A stretch of 64,000 nt of DNA. Origin: Limisphaerales bacterium. Its GTDB lineage: Bacteria; Verrucomicrobiota; Verrucomicrobiia; Limisphaerales; SXTU01. The translations under genes and the position numbers were made by a program. The stretch is taken from contig WRPG01000004.1 in NCBI GenBank assembly GCA_009773355.1, positions 47,656 to 111,655 of the forward strand, written 5' to 3'. Position 1 is the first letter of the stretch. Every line of letters starts with the position of its first letter. The notes beneath the pieces are model-generated. The model did not search any database and was not told the DNA's origin. It saw only the letters and a program-made list of their open reading frames with translations. This document shows positions 48,693 through 58,041 of the stretch, piece after piece.

Positions 48693-50126
48693 GTGAAAGT
48701 CCTTCAGGTTCCCTTCACGTATTACCCCGACGCCGTCGGCGGGACGGAGGTCTATGTCGCCGCACTTGCGCAGCGGCTGGCCGGCCAGGGCGTGGAGTGC
48801 GTGATCGCCGCACCGGGGAACGCGGAAACGTCCGGTGAGCACGCCGGCCTGCGGGTCTGCCGGTATCCGGTGAATCAGAACTTGCAGGACGTGCGGGCGA
48901 TGTATGACGCGGGCGATGAGGCCGCCGCCGCCGCCTTCGACCGCATCCTCGAGCGCGAGCGTCCGCAGGTGGTCCACCTGCACGCGTTCACGCGCGGCGT
49001 CTCGCTGCGGGCGGCGCGGCACGCGCGGCGGCGGGGCATCCCCGTGGCCTACACCTACCACACGCCCACCGCGACCTGTCTGCGCGGCACGCTGATGCGC
49101 TGGGGCCGGGAAGTTTGCGATGGCTTGATGGAAGAATCGCTCTGCGCCGCCTGCACGCTCGAAGGCAAGGGCATGAGCCGCGCCGCCGCGCGCGGTCTCG
49201 CGGCCCTGCCCAAGGCGATCAGCGCGCTGCCGGGGCGGTGCGGGTTGAGCGGCGGCGCGTGGACGGCCTGGCGGATGCGCGAACTCGTCGCCTTGCGCCA
49301 GCGCACCGCCCGGGAGTTTCTCCGCGAGGCCGACGCCGTCGTGGCCGTCTGCGAGTGGGTGCGGGCCGTGCTGCTCCGCAACGGCGTGCCGGCGGAGAAG
49401 ATCACGCTGTCACGGCAGGGGCTTTGCCAGGAGGCCGAAGCAAAAGCGGAAAGTGGAAAGCAGAAAGTGGAAAGCAGGCAGCCGTCAGCCGAGGTTTCAG
49501 CTTTCCACTTTCCACTTTCTGCTTTGGGCGGAAGCTCTCCCCTCCGCGTGGCCTTCCTTGGCCGGCTGGACCCGACGAAGGGCGTGGAAATCCTGCTGCG
49601 CGCGGTCAAGGTCATTCCCGACGCGCGGCTGACGCTGGACCTCTACGGCATCGCGCAAGGCGAGGGCGGCGAACGGTTCGCCCGCTCGCTGCGGACGCTC
49701 GCCGAGGGCGACGCGCGCATCACCTTCCGCCCGCCGGTGCCCGCGACCGACGTTGTCTCCACGCTGCGCGGCTACGACGTGCTCGCCGTGCCGTCGCAGT
49801 GGCTGGAGAGTGGGCCGATGGTGGTCCTCGAAGCTTTCGCTGCGGGCGTGCCGGTGGTTGGCTCGCGCCTCGGCGGCATCGCTGAACTGGTGCGGCACGA
49901 GGTGGACGGCCTGCTCGTGGAGCCGGCGGACGTGGCGGCATGGAAAGAGGCTCTGCAACGCGCCAGCTCAGAGGCCGAGCTGCTGCCGCGCCTGCGGGCG
50001 GGCATCCGCGCGCCGCGCACCATGGACACGGTGGCCGGGGAGATGGCGGAGCTTTACGGGCGGTTGCTGGCGCGGCCGCGAGATGCGGCGGCGAGAGAGA
50101 GTTCTCCAGCGGTCTTGGCACAATGA
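48693..50126 (+). CDS. Family 4 glycosyltransferase with in-frame hairpin insert
   Basis: A 477-residue GT-B protein from a GTG. The N-terminal Rossmann part has FTYYPDAVGGTEVYVAAL and VVHLHAFTRGVS; a Cys-rich LCAACTLEG follows. The C-terminal nucleotide-sugar domain has VAFLGRLDPTKGVEIL and ESGPMVVLEAFAAGVPVVG. Residues about 251-278 are encoded by an inverted word repeat and fall between the two domains, just before the conserved strand VAFLGRLD. Removing them restores a usual GT4 length. The stop overlaps the next ATG. Confidence 0.9.
   Translation: MKVLQVPFTYYPDAVGGTEVYVAALAQRLAGQGVECVIAAPGNAETSGEHAGLRVCRYPVNQNLQDVRAMYDAGDEAAAAAFDRILERERPQVVHLHAFTRGVSLRAARHARRRGIPVAYTYHTPTATCLRGTLMRWGREVCDGLMEESLCAACTLEGKGMSRAAARGLAALPKAISALPGRCGLSGGAWTAWRMRELVALRQRTAREFLREADAVVAVCEWVRAVLLRNGVPAEKITLSRQGLCQEAEAKAESGKQKVESRQPSAEVSAFHFPLSALGGSSPLRVAFLGRLDPTKGVEILLRAVKVIPDARLTLDLYGIAQGEGGERFARSLRTLAEGDARITFRPPVPATDVVSTLRGYDVLAVPSQWLESGPMVVLEAFAAGVPVVGSRLGGIAELVRHEVDGLLVEPADVAAWKEALQRASSEAELLPRLRAGIRAPRTMDTVAGEMAELYGRLLARPRDAAARESSPAVLAQ
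49443..49526. repeat. In-frame inverted GGAAAGT-word element inside a GT4 gene
   Basis: Left array 49443-49478 (GGAAAGTGGAAAGCAGAAAG) and right array 49495-49526 (TTTCAGCTTTCCACTTTCCA) are reverse complements with a loop of about 16 bases. Total 84 bases, a multiple of three, and stop-free in the gene's frame. In the reverse frame it would carry stops. Confidence 0.9.
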
Positions 50127-50962
50127 ACCTCGTCGAGAAAACCTGCGTGGCCATCCGCCACAACCCGCTCCTGCGGAACGCGGGCTGGCTGTGGAACGCC
50201 GCACGCCCGATCTACGATGCGGCGGTGAACGCGGTGGGCCGGGGCGGACTCGAGCGCGTGATCAACGGCACGGACCGCCTGCTGATCGCGCCACGGTTTC
50301 GCGGTCTCGGTGAGGCCTACGAGCCGGAAGTCTGGCGGCATGTCATGGCCAACGTCCGTCCCGGCGATGCCGTCGCCGATGTCGGGGCTTACATCGGTCT
50401 GTATGCGATCGCGCTGGCGCGGCGGGTTGGCACAGCGGGGCGGGTCACGGCCTTCGAACCGGACGCGGCCAATCACCGGTTCATCCAGCGGCACGTGGAG
50501 TTGAACGCCGTTGCCCAGCAGGTCGCCGCCGTGAACGCCGCCGTCGGGGCCACGGATGGCCGGATCGCGTTCACCGGGGACAAGGACATCCAGAACCAGA
50601 TCGTGCCCGACGGCACGCCCGGCTCGCGCAGCGTGCCGGTGGTGCGCCTCGACACGCATTTCAAGGACGCCCGGCTGGACCTGCTCAAGGTGGACGTGGA
50701 GGGGTTCGAGGAGGACGTGCTGCGCGGCGCGGAGCAACTGCTCTCCGATGCGGCCCGCGCGCCGCGCGTGATCTATATCGAGGTGCATCCCTACAACTGG
50801 CACCTGTGCGGCACGACGAGCGAGTCCCTGCTCGCCCGGCTGGCCCGGCACGGCTACACGGTCGAGCATCTCGACGGCACGCCGGTGCGACAGATCGAGA
50901 ACTACGGCGAAATTGTGGCAAGGCGGGAAAGCACCAACGCCCATGCGGCTCGACAAACTTGA
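50123..50962 (+). CDS. FkbM-family methyltransferase
   Basis: A 279-residue protein with VADVGAYIGLYAIALARRVG, VTAFEPDAANHRFIQRHVEL, VPVVRLDTHFKDARLDLLKVDVEG (shown in parts) and an FkbM-type C-terminal strand ending IYIEVHPYNW. An unusual tail of about 30 residues overlaps the following acyltransferase gene by 20 bases. Probably O-methylates a sugar residue of the polymer. Confidence 0.87.
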   Translation: MNLVEKTCVAIRHNPLLRNAGWLWNAARPIYDAAVNAVGRGGLERVINGTDRLLIAPRFRGLGEAYEPEVWRHVMANVRPGDAVADVGAYIGLYAIALARRVGTAGRVTAFEPDAANHRFIQRHVELNAVAQQVAAVNAAVGATDGRIAFTGDKDIQNQIVPDGTPGSRSVPVVRLDTHFKDARLDLLKVDVEGFEEDVLRGAEQLLSDAARAPRVIYIEVHPYNWHLCGTTSESLLARLARHGYTVEHLDGTPVRQIENYGEIVARRESTNAHAARQT

Positions 50963-52067
50963 CCTGGTGCGGGGCGTGGCGGCGCTGGCGGTCCTGTTCG
51001 GCCACCTGCGCGCGTTTCTGTTCGTGGAGCACTCGGCAGTGGCGCAGCGCAACGTCGTGACGGACGCCTTCTATGGACTCACCGGCTTCGGCCACCAGGC
51101 CGTGGTCATTTTCTTTGTCCTCAGCGGCTTCCTGATCGGCGGCGCGGTGCAGGAGCGGTTCGCAACGAACCGGTGGAGCTTCGGGGATTATGCGCTGCGA
51201 CGAATGACACGGTTGTGGCTCGTGCTGCTGCCGGCGCTGGCGCTGACGCTGGGCTGGGATCTGGCGGGCGGGGCATTGAGCGGCGGGGCGGGCTACGATG
51301 GCCGCTACTACGAGCGAATCCATTCCGGCCCCTCGGCGGCGGAACCGGCGGACAGCGGCGTGCCCGCCTTGCTCGGCAACGTCTTCTTTCTGCAAACCAT
51401 CGTCGTGCGGACCTTTGGGAGCAACGGCCCGCTGTGGTCGCTCGCGAACGAGTTCTGGTATTACCTGATGTTCCCGCTCGGCTTCGCGGCGTGTCATCCA
51501 ACGACGCCCGCGCGTCTGCGAATGCTCTGCCTCGTGCTGCTCGCGGCGGCGGGCGCGTTCCTGCCCGTGGGGTTCCTGCTCGGCGGCTCGCTGTGGCTCG
51601 CGGGCTATGCGGCCAGCGTGGTCGCGCGCTCGCGTTTTGCGCCGCTGGCGCGCTCGGCTCCGGTGTTCTGGGGCGCGTTGCTTGCCTTGGGTGGTGTCCT
51701 GCTGTGGAACCGCTGGCGCGGGCTGGAGGGCGCGGACTATTGGATCGCGCTGGCCTTCGCAGCCACGCTGCCCCGGCTGGCGGCGGACACGGGCGGAAGC
51801 GATTGGTGGCGCGGGCCGGCACGCTACTTCGGAAACACGTCCTACACGCTTTACCTGTTTCACTTTCCGTTCCTCGCGTTCCTGTCCTTCGGCGTGCTGC
51901 AAGGCCGCCAATGGCAGCCGGGCGCGGCGGGCTTTGCGGTTTATGCCGGCATCGTCGCGCTCACGCTGGCGGGATCGCATCTGGTCTGGTGGCTGTTCGA
52001 GCGGCGCACGGAGGAAGTCCGGCGGGCCGTGAACGGATGGCTCACCGCGCGGAGGCAGCCGGCGTGA
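50943..52067 (+). CDS. Acyltransferase 3 family membrane protein
   Basis: A 374-residue integral membrane protein. It has the acyltransferase-3 opening MRLDKLDLVRGVAALAVLFG, with the conserved Arg and the H of LFGH, then IFFVLSGFLIGG and YALRRMTRLWLVLLPALAL. PLWSLANEFWYYLMFPL and NTSYTLYLFHFPFL complete the pattern. Such enzymes O-acetylate surface sugars. Its stop overlaps the GTG of the next glycosyltransferase gene. Confidence 0.92.
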   Translation: MRLDKLDLVRGVAALAVLFGHLRAFLFVEHSAVAQRNVVTDAFYGLTGFGHQAVVIFFVLSGFLIGGAVQERFATNRWSFGDYALRRMTRLWLVLLPALALTLGWDLAGGALSGGAGYDGRYYERIHSGPSAAEPADSGVPALLGNVFFLQTIVVRTFGSNGPLWSLANEFWYYLMFPLGFAACHPTTPARLRMLCLVLLAAAGAFLPVGFLLGGSLWLAGYAASVVARSRFAPLARSAPVFWGALLALGGVLLWNRWRGLEGADYWIALAFAATLPRLAADTGGSDWWRGPARYFGNTSYTLYLFHFPFLAFLSFGVLQGRQWQPGAAGFAVYAGIVALTLAGSHLVWWLFERRTEEVRRAVNGWLTARRQPA

Positions 52068-53206
52068 GGCGCATCCTCTATGTCCAATACACCAACCCGG
52101 CGGGCTATCCTCCCTTGGAGCACAGCTCGCGGATTCTGGCGGAGCGCGGCTGGGAGGTGCTCTTCCTCGGCAGCGGGGCGGCGGGCGAGGCGGACGCGTT
52201 TCAATTCGAGCCGCACCCGCGCATCCGCACGGAGCGGTGGCGCTACTCCGGCCCCGGCTGGCAGCAGAAGGCGCACTATGCCGGGTTCTGCCTGTGGACC
52301 TCCTGGCGCGCCTGGCGCAGCGGGGCGCGGTGGATTTACGCGTCCGAGCCGCTCGCGTGCCCGGCCGCCTTGCTCGCCAGCCGCCTGCCGGGCCGGCGCG
52401 TCATCTATCACGAGCACGACTCTCCTGCGATGAACGACGCCTCGCCCTTCTTCCGCCGCATTCTTGGCGCACGCCGCCGGCTCTGCCAGCGCGCCGCCGC
52501 CGTGGTGCTGCCCAACGCCGAGCGCGCCCGGGCCTTCGCCGAAGTGGTGCGACCCGCCGGGCCGGTGCTGACCGTGTGGAATTGTCCCGAGCGCCGCGAA
52601 GTGTGCGCAACGCTGCCGCCACTGCCCGCCGAGCCGGTGCTCTTCTACCACGGCTCGCTCAATTCGGCGCGGCTGCCGCTGGCCGTTCTGCGCGCGCTGG
52701 CGCTGCTGCCCGGCCAGCCGCGCCTGCATTTCGCCGGCTACACCACGAGCGGCCATCGCGACTTTCTCGACTCCTTCCTCGCCGAAGCTGCGCGGCTGGG
52801 GCTGGCTGACCGGGTGAAACATCTCGGTGCGCCGGCCACGCGTGCGGAACTGCTCCGGCTGTGCTCGCAGGCCAGCCTCGGCCTCGCCTTCATGCCGGCG
52901 GCGAGCGGCGACTTGAACATGCGCGCGATGACCGGCGCGTCGAACAAACCTTTCGACTATCTCGCCTGCGGCCTCGGCCTGCTCGTTTCGGATTTGCCCG
53001 ACTGGCGCGCGATGTTCGTCGAGCCGGGCTACGCGCGCGCCTGTAACCCGGAGGATCCGCAGAGCATCGCGGAAGCGATCCGGTGGTTCTTGAGTCACCC
53101 GCAGGAGGCCGCTGCCGCCCGTGCGCGCGGACGCCAGCGCATCCTCGACGAGTGGAATTACGAGACGCAGTTCGCGCCCGTGCTCGACCTGCTGGAAAAA
53201 TCCTGA
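52064..53206 (+). CDS. GT-B glycosyltransferase
   Basis: A 380-residue protein starting at a GTG (VRRILYVQYTNPAGYPPLEH). It has YASEPLACPAALLA, VIYHEHDSPA and AAVVLPNAERARAFAEV in the first half, and LFYHGSLNSARLPLAVLRAL and SNKPFDYLACGLGLLVS in the second. This is a diverged GT4-like arrangement. The start overlaps the acyltransferase stop; longer in-frame readings upstream are shadows of that gene. Confidence 0.85.
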   Translation: MRRILYVQYTNPAGYPPLEHSSRILAERGWEVLFLGSGAAGEADAFQFEPHPRIRTERWRYSGPGWQQKAHYAGFCLWTSWRAWRSGARWIYASEPLACPAALLASRLPGRRVIYHEHDSPAMNDASPFFRRILGARRRLCQRAAAVVLPNAERARAFAEVVRPAGPVLTVWNCPERREVCATLPPLPAEPVLFYHGSLNSARLPLAVLRALALLPGQPRLHFAGYTTSGHRDFLDSFLAEAARLGLADRVKHLGAPATRAELLRLCSQASLGLAFMPAASGDLNMRAMTGASNKPFDYLACGLGLLVSDLPDWRAMFVEPGYARACNPEDPQSIAEAIRWFLSHPQEAAAARARGRQRILDEWNYETQFAPVLDLLEKS

Positions 53207-53230
53207 CTCCGCCCCCGCCCCGACACTTTC

Positions 53231-53851
53231 ATGAACGCACCTGGAAAAATCCTGCACGGCTTCGGCGGCTATCTGCACGACATCTGGAAGATGGCGACGT
53301 GCCGTATGCTCAACCCGCACAGCTACGTCAAGTTCCTCACGCTCGACCGCGCCCGGCAGGCCACTGGCGGGCGCACGTTTATCGAGACGGGCACCTATCT
53401 CGGCGGCACCGCCTACCGCTGCGCGAAGGTCTTCGAGCGCGTCTATACCATCGAGCTGGACACCGACCTCGCGCGCCGCGCGAAGCAGAACCTGGCCGGC
53501 TGCCCGAACATCGAGGTGATCCAGGGCGACGCCACGGTGGAGCTGGAAAAAGTCCTCGCCTCCAAGCCCGTCGAGCGCGCGGTGATCTTTCTCGACGGCC
53601 ACTTCTCCGGCGGCAACACGGCGAAGGGCGACATTGAGGAGCCGGCCATCCTCGAGCTTCAGATGCTCGAGCGCTACCGCGACCGCATCAGCGCCATCGT
53701 CATTGACGACTTCCGCAACTTCGGCGAGGAGCCGGGCCATCCGCCCAAGTGGGAGCTGCTCCGCGCGATTGACCGGCACTTCCCCCGCGCGGACTTCGAC
53801 GTGCAGATCCAGAACGACCAGGTGATCGTCACCCGGAAGCGCGCCGTCTAG
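53231..53851 (+). CDS. SAM-dependent methyltransferase-like protein
   Basis: A 206-residue protein with FIETGTYLGGTAYRCAKVFE, VYTIELDTDLARRAKQ, VIQGDATVELEKVL, a FLDGHFSGGNTAKGD loop and VIDDFRNFG. The first three match class I methyltransferase motifs I to III; the DGH loop resembles macrocin-O-methyltransferase-like proteins. The acceptor is unknown. It stands 24 bases after the GT gene. Confidence 0.75.
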   Translation: MNAPGKILHGFGGYLHDIWKMATCRMLNPHSYVKFLTLDRARQATGGRTFIETGTYLGGTAYRCAKVFERVYTIELDTDLARRAKQNLAGCPNIEVIQGDATVELEKVLASKPVERAVIFLDGHFSGGNTAKGDIEEPAILELQMLERYRDRISAIVIDDFRNFGEEPGHPPKWELLRAIDRHFPRADFDVQIQNDQVIVTRKRAV

Positions 53852-53865
53852 CGAACCGTCCCTTT

Positions 53866-54783
53866 GTGTCGCGTGAACCTCAGCCCCGCCCGCCGGCCTA
53901 CTGCCACGCGCGCCTGCCCAACGCGGGCCTCGGGAACAAGCTGCTCGTCTGGGGCCGGGCGTTTGCCTTCGCGCGGATCAACCGCCTGCCGCTCGTCGTC
54001 AGCGGCTGGGTCCGGCCGCAGATCGCGCCGTTTCTGCGTGGCGGCGACCTCCGGCTCTACTGGAACTACTTTCGCCACACGGCCGAGATCAGCGCGGTCC
54101 GGCGGCTCGCGGAGTTTCGCTCCGCAGAGATCGTGCAAGACCCGGAGGTGGGGCCGGTCACGCCGCCCGCCCGGCCGACGGTCTATGAGTTCGCCGCCAT
54201 TCCGCACTGGGACGATTACTTCCGCGACCTCAAGCCGCACCGTGATGAAATCCGCCAGGCGCTGTTCGCCCTGCTCACTCCGGCGCGCCGGCGAGAGTTC
54301 GAGCGCGGCCCGAAGCCCGCTGTCTGCGTCCACGTCCGGCTCGCCGACTTCCGGCCGCTCCGCTCCGGCGAGGACTTCGCGCGCGTGGGCGGCGTGCGCA
54401 CGCCGGCGGATTACTTCGTCCGGCTCATTGCCGGCATCCGGCAGGTTCACGGCTCGCCGCTGCCGGTCACGCTGGTGACAGATGGGACACGCGACCAGCT
54501 CCGGGAATTGCTCGCCGTGCCTGGCGTGGAACTGGGCCCGCGACAGACGGCCCTGGGCGACATCCTCATGATGTCCGCCTGCAAGGTGCTGGTGCCGTCG
54601 GCGGGGAGCACGTTTGGGCTGTGGGGCGGCTTTCTCGGGGAGAACGCGCTGCTCATGCATCCCGATCACATCCACCAACCCGTCCGTCCGGCGGTGGTGA
54701 ACGCGAAGTTTTACGAAGGCCCGGCCACCGGAGCGCCGGAGCAATGGCCGGAACTGCTGCGGCAGAACCTCCGCGCGCTCTAA
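53866..54783 (+). CDS. Fucosyltransferase-like (GT11-type fold) protein
   Basis: A 305-residue protein from a GTG. LPNAGLGNKLLVWGRAFAFA at the N-terminus, VCVHVRLADF in the middle (compare the H-x-R motif of alpha-1,2-fucosyltransferases) and ILMMSACKVLVPSAGSTFGL near the end suggest the GT11/GT23-like GDP-fucose-binding fold. GDP-fucose synthesis genes are not in the window, so the donor is uncertain. Immediately followed by a GT4 gene. Confidence 0.62.
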   Translation: MSREPQPRPPAYCHARLPNAGLGNKLLVWGRAFAFARINRLPLVVSGWVRPQIAPFLRGGDLRLYWNYFRHTAEISAVRRLAEFRSAEIVQDPEVGPVTPPARPTVYEFAAIPHWDDYFRDLKPHRDEIRQALFALLTPARRREFERGPKPAVCVHVRLADFRPLRSGEDFARVGGVRTPADYFVRLIAGIRQVHGSPLPVTLVTDGTRDQLRELLAVPGVELGPRQTALGDILMMSACKVLVPSAGSTFGLWGGFLGENALLMHPDHIHQPVRPAVVNAKFYEGPATGAPEQWPELLRQNLRAL

Positions 54784-54791
54784 ACCTCGCC

Positions 54792-55979
54792 GTGCTCTGC
54801 GTCATCGAAACCCACCCGATCCAATACCACGCGCCCGTGTGGCGGCAGGTGCAGCAGACGCACGGCATCCCGGTCACGGCCATCTACGGGTCGGACTTCA
54901 GCGTGGCGGGCTACCGCGACCGCGAGTTCGGCGCGACGTTTCAGTGGGACACGGACCTGCTGTCCGGCTACTCGCCGATGTTCCTGTCCAAAGTGAGCGA
55001 AGGCGGCGCGCGCGATGACCGGGCCGTGACGACGCGCGGGCTGGCGGAAGCCCTGCGGCGCGCGCAGCCGCGCGCGGTGTTGTCCGTGGGCTACAGCCCG
55101 CGCTTTCACAGCGACGCGTTTCGCACGGCGCGGCGGGCGCGGTTGCCGGTGCTCTTTCGCGGCGAGACCACGGACCACGCCCAGCGGCGGGGCGTGCTCA
55201 AGCGTCTCGCCCGCGACACGGCGCTGCGCTGGCTCTACCGGCGTTGCGCGGCGCTGCTCCATGTGGGCCGGCGTTCCCGCGAGCATTTCCGCCGGCTGGG
55301 TTTCGACACGGACGAGCGCCACTTCTCGCCCTACTGCGTGGACACGACGCCGTTCCGCACCGACGAGGCGGCCCGCGCCGAGCTGCGCGGGCCGACGCGC
55401 CGCGAACTCGGCGTGGCGGACGACCAGCGGCTCATCGCGTTCTGCGGCAAGCTCAGTCCACGCAAGGGGCCGGACCTGCTGCTCGACGCAATCCGGCAGT
55501 TGCCTGAGCGCGACCGCGCGCGTTGCGTCCTGCTGCTGGTGGGCGATGGCGAGCTGAAGGGCGAGCTGCTCGCCCGCGCCGCCGCCGTGCCGCCGATCAC
55601 GGTGAAGCACGTCGGCTTCAAGCAGCAGCGTGAACTCAGCGCGTATTACCACGCCGCCGACCTGTTCGTGCTGCCCAGCCGCCACGGCGAGACGTGGGGG
55701 CTGGTGGTGAACGAGGCGCTGCACCACGGCGTGCCGGCAGTCGTTTCGCAGGCCGTCGGGTGCGCGCCGGACTTGATCGAGCCGGGCCGCACCGGCGAGG
55801 TCTGTGCGGCAGATTCCGCGTCGGCCTTGGCCGAAGCGCTGGCCCGGGCGTTGCCGCTGGCGGGCGGCGAGCAAGTGCGAACGCAGTGCCGTCGCCAGAT
55901 GGAGAACTACACCGTGGCCCGCGCGGCGGCGGGCATCGCGGCGGCTTACCAGGCGGTGACGGCGGCAAAGCCAAGCTGA
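54792..55979 (+). CDS. Family 4 glycosyltransferase
   Basis: A 395-residue GT-B protein from a GTG (VLCVIETHPIQYHAPVWRQV); an ATG at 54744 overlaps the previous gene by 40 bases and is less likely. IAFCGKLSPRKGPDLLLDAI and LPSRHGETWGLVVNEALHHG carry the nucleotide-sugar site with E-x7-E. Typical length. It precedes the next methyltransferase ATG by two bases. Confidence 0.9.
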   Translation: MLCVIETHPIQYHAPVWRQVQQTHGIPVTAIYGSDFSVAGYRDREFGATFQWDTDLLSGYSPMFLSKVSEGGARDDRAVTTRGLAEALRRAQPRAVLSVGYSPRFHSDAFRTARRARLPVLFRGETTDHAQRRGVLKRLARDTALRWLYRRCAALLHVGRRSREHFRRLGFDTDERHFSPYCVDTTPFRTDEAARAELRGPTRRELGVADDQRLIAFCGKLSPRKGPDLLLDAIRQLPERDRARCVLLLVGDGELKGELLARAAAVPPITVKHVGFKQQRELSAYYHAADLFVLPSRHGETWGLVVNEALHHGVPAVVSQAVGCAPDLIEPGRTGEVCAADSASALAEALARALPLAGGEQVRTQCRRQMENYTVARAAAGIAAAYQAVTAAKPS

Positions 55980-55981
55980 AC

Positions 55982-57010
55982 ATGGACGCCTGGCTTCAAG
56001 AAAACCTCGCCTGCCCGCGCACGGGTGAGCCGCTCACCCTCAGCGGCGATGTCCTGCGCTCGCCCGGCGGGGCCGGGTATCCGGTCGTGGAGGGCGTGCC
56101 GGTGCTGCTGCGCGACGACGTGCCGCAAACCATCGGCCTCGCACACGCGTCGCTCACGGCGGCGCGCGACGCGCAGGCGGGCCGCCGGCCGGACGACTGG
56201 TTTCTCTCCACGGTCGGCGTGTCGGACGAGGAACGCGCGCTGGCCCAACGACTGCGCGCGGAGAACGGCGCGGTCGTGGACCCGGTGGTGGCCGTGCTCA
56301 TCTCGGCGACGAACGGCATCCTCTATCGCGACCTCATCGGCAAGGTGACGGAGTTTCCCATGCCCGAGCTGCGGCTGCCGCCGGGCGAAGGGCGGCGGTT
56401 GCTGGACATCGGCTGCAGTTGGGGCCGCTGGTCCGTGGCGGCGGCGCGCAAGGGCTACCGGCCCGTCGGCCTCGACCCATCGCTCGGCGCGGTGCTGGCG
56501 GCGAAGCGGATGTGCGCGCGGCTGGGCGTGGCGGCGGACTTCGTGGTGGGCGACGCGCGGTTCCTACCGTTCCGGCGCGGCGCGTTTGACAACGTGTTTT
56601 CCTACAGTGTGGTCCAGCACTTCAGCAAGGCCGACGCCCGCCAGACGCTGGGCGAGGTCGCGCGCGTGCTGCGGCCCGGTGGCGAGTGCTTCATCCAGAT
56701 GCCCAATGCGCTCGGCGTGCGCAGCCTGCAACACCAGTTGCGGCGCGGCTTCCGCGAGGGGCGGGACTTCGAGGTGCGCTACTGGCGGCCCGGCGAGCTG
56801 GTGGCGGCCTTCCAAGCAGCGGTCGGCCCGGCTGAACTCAGCGTGGACTGCTACTTCGGTCTCGGCCTGCAGGCGGCCGATGCGCCGCTGATGGGGCCGG
56901 GGCGGCAACGGCTGATCGCGCTGTCCGAGTGGCTGCGGCGGCGGGCGGATTCGTGCCCGCCGCTGCGGCAACTGGCGGACAGCGTTTATCTGAGGGCGCG
57001 GCGGCCGTGA
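55982..57010 (+). CDS. Methyltransferase with N-terminal Trm112-like domain
   Basis: A 342-residue protein. The first 50 residues (LACPRTGEPLTLSGDVLRSP ... YPVVEGVPVLL) resemble the Trm112/YcaR small domain often fused to methyltransferases, with only one Cys left of the usual set. The methyltransferase part has RRLLDIGCSWGRWSVAAARK, YRPVGLDPSLGAVLAAK, FDNVFSYSVVQHFSK and VLRPGGECFIQMPN. Its stop overlaps the GTG of the next gene. Confidence 0.85.
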   Translation: MDAWLQENLACPRTGEPLTLSGDVLRSPGGAGYPVVEGVPVLLRDDVPQTIGLAHASLTAARDAQAGRRPDDWFLSTVGVSDEERALAQRLRAENGAVVDPVVAVLISATNGILYRDLIGKVTEFPMPELRLPPGEGRRLLDIGCSWGRWSVAAARKGYRPVGLDPSLGAVLAAKRMCARLGVAADFVVGDARFLPFRRGAFDNVFSYSVVQHFSKADARQTLGEVARVLRPGGECFIQMPNALGVRSLQHQLRRGFREGRDFEVRYWRPGELVAAFQAAVGPAELSVDCYFGLGLQAADAPLMGPGRQRLIALSEWLRRRADSCPPLRQLADSVYLRARRP

Positions 57011-58041
57011 AGCCCCCGGAGCCAGCCGTGCCCGGAGTCCGCCTCGTCCTCGTGGGTCATGGCGGCGAGGTGCATGTGGGCGCGCACTTCCTCGCCGCCG
57101 CGCGGCAACTCGGCCTGCCGGCGGAGTTTCTCGAAGCGGAACCTGCCTACACGCGCAGCCGGCTTGTGCGCGCGGTGATGTGGCGGCTGGGGCGCAGGCC
57201 CGCGCGCCTCGGCGCGTTCAGCCGCGAAGTCGTCCGGCGGGCGGCGGAGTTTCAGGCGACCCATGTGCTGACCACGGGTTTCGCGCCAGTGTCGGGCGAG
57301 GCGTTGGAAGAACTTCGGCGGCGGGGCATCACCAGCCTGAACTTCCTCACCGACGACCCGTGGAACCAGGCGCAATACGCGCCGTGGTTTCTGAAAGTCC
57401 TGCCGCGCTACGCCACCGTGTTCTCACCGCGACGCATGAACTTGGAAGACCTCCGCACGCTTGGCTGTCGGGCGGTGAGTCATCTGCCGTTCGCCTACCA
57501 CCCGGAGCTGCACTTCCCGGCGGAGGGCGCGAGCGCGGCGGAACGGGCGGTGGACGTGCTTTTTGCCGGCGGGGCGGATGCGGACCGGCTGCCGTGCGTG
57601 CGGGCGCTGGTGAAGGCGGGGCTGAACGTGGCGCTCTACGGCGGCTACTGGGACCGGCACGCAGACCTGCGGCCGCACGCGCGCGGTCACGCGGACCTGG
57701 CCACGCTGCGGCGGGTCACTCCGGCGGCGAAGATGGTCTTGTGCCTCGTGCGGCGGGCGAACCGCGACGGCCACGCGATGCGCAGCTTCGAGGTGCCGGC
57801 GATGGGTGGCTGCCTGCTGCTGGAGGACACACCGGAGCACCGCGAGCTGTTCGGGGCGGACCGCGAGTGCGCCGTGTATTTTCGCGACGAGATGGACGTG
57901 GCGGAGCAGGCGCGCTGGCTGCGGGAGAATCCCGCCGAGCGCGACCGGCTGGCCGCCGCCGCCCGCCAGCGAATCACCCAGGGCCGGCACACGTATGCCG
58001 ACCGGTTGCAGACGATGCTCGGCGCGCAGCCGGCTCCATGA
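57007..58041 (+). CDS. CgeB-like glycosyltransferase family protein
   Basis: A 344-residue protein starting at GTG 57007 (GTGA overlap). LLRRRGITSLNFLTDDPWN-like sequence (LNFLTDDPWNQAQ), VFSPRRMNLEDLRTLG, VLFAGGADADRLPCV and RSFEVPAMGGCLLLEDTPEH match the CgeB/DUF3880 group of GT-B-like enzymes. The F-E-V-P-A-M-G-G motif is characteristic of its C-terminal half. Its stop overlaps the next ATG. Confidence 0.82.
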   Translation: MKPPEPAVPGVRLVLVGHGGEVHVGAHFLAAARQLGLPAEFLEAEPAYTRSRLVRAVMWRLGRRPARLGAFSREVVRRAAEFQATHVLTTGFAPVSGEALEELRRRGITSLNFLTDDPWNQAQYAPWFLKVLPRYATVFSPRRMNLEDLRTLGCRAVSHLPFAYHPELHFPAEGASAAERAVDVLFAGGADADRLPCVRALVKAGLNVALYGGYWDRHADLRPHARGHADLATLRRVTPAAKMVLCLVRRANRDGHAMRSFEVPAMGGCLLLEDTPEHRELFGADRECAVYFRDEMDVAEQARWLRENPAERDRLAAAARQRITQGRHTYADRLQTMLGAQPAP

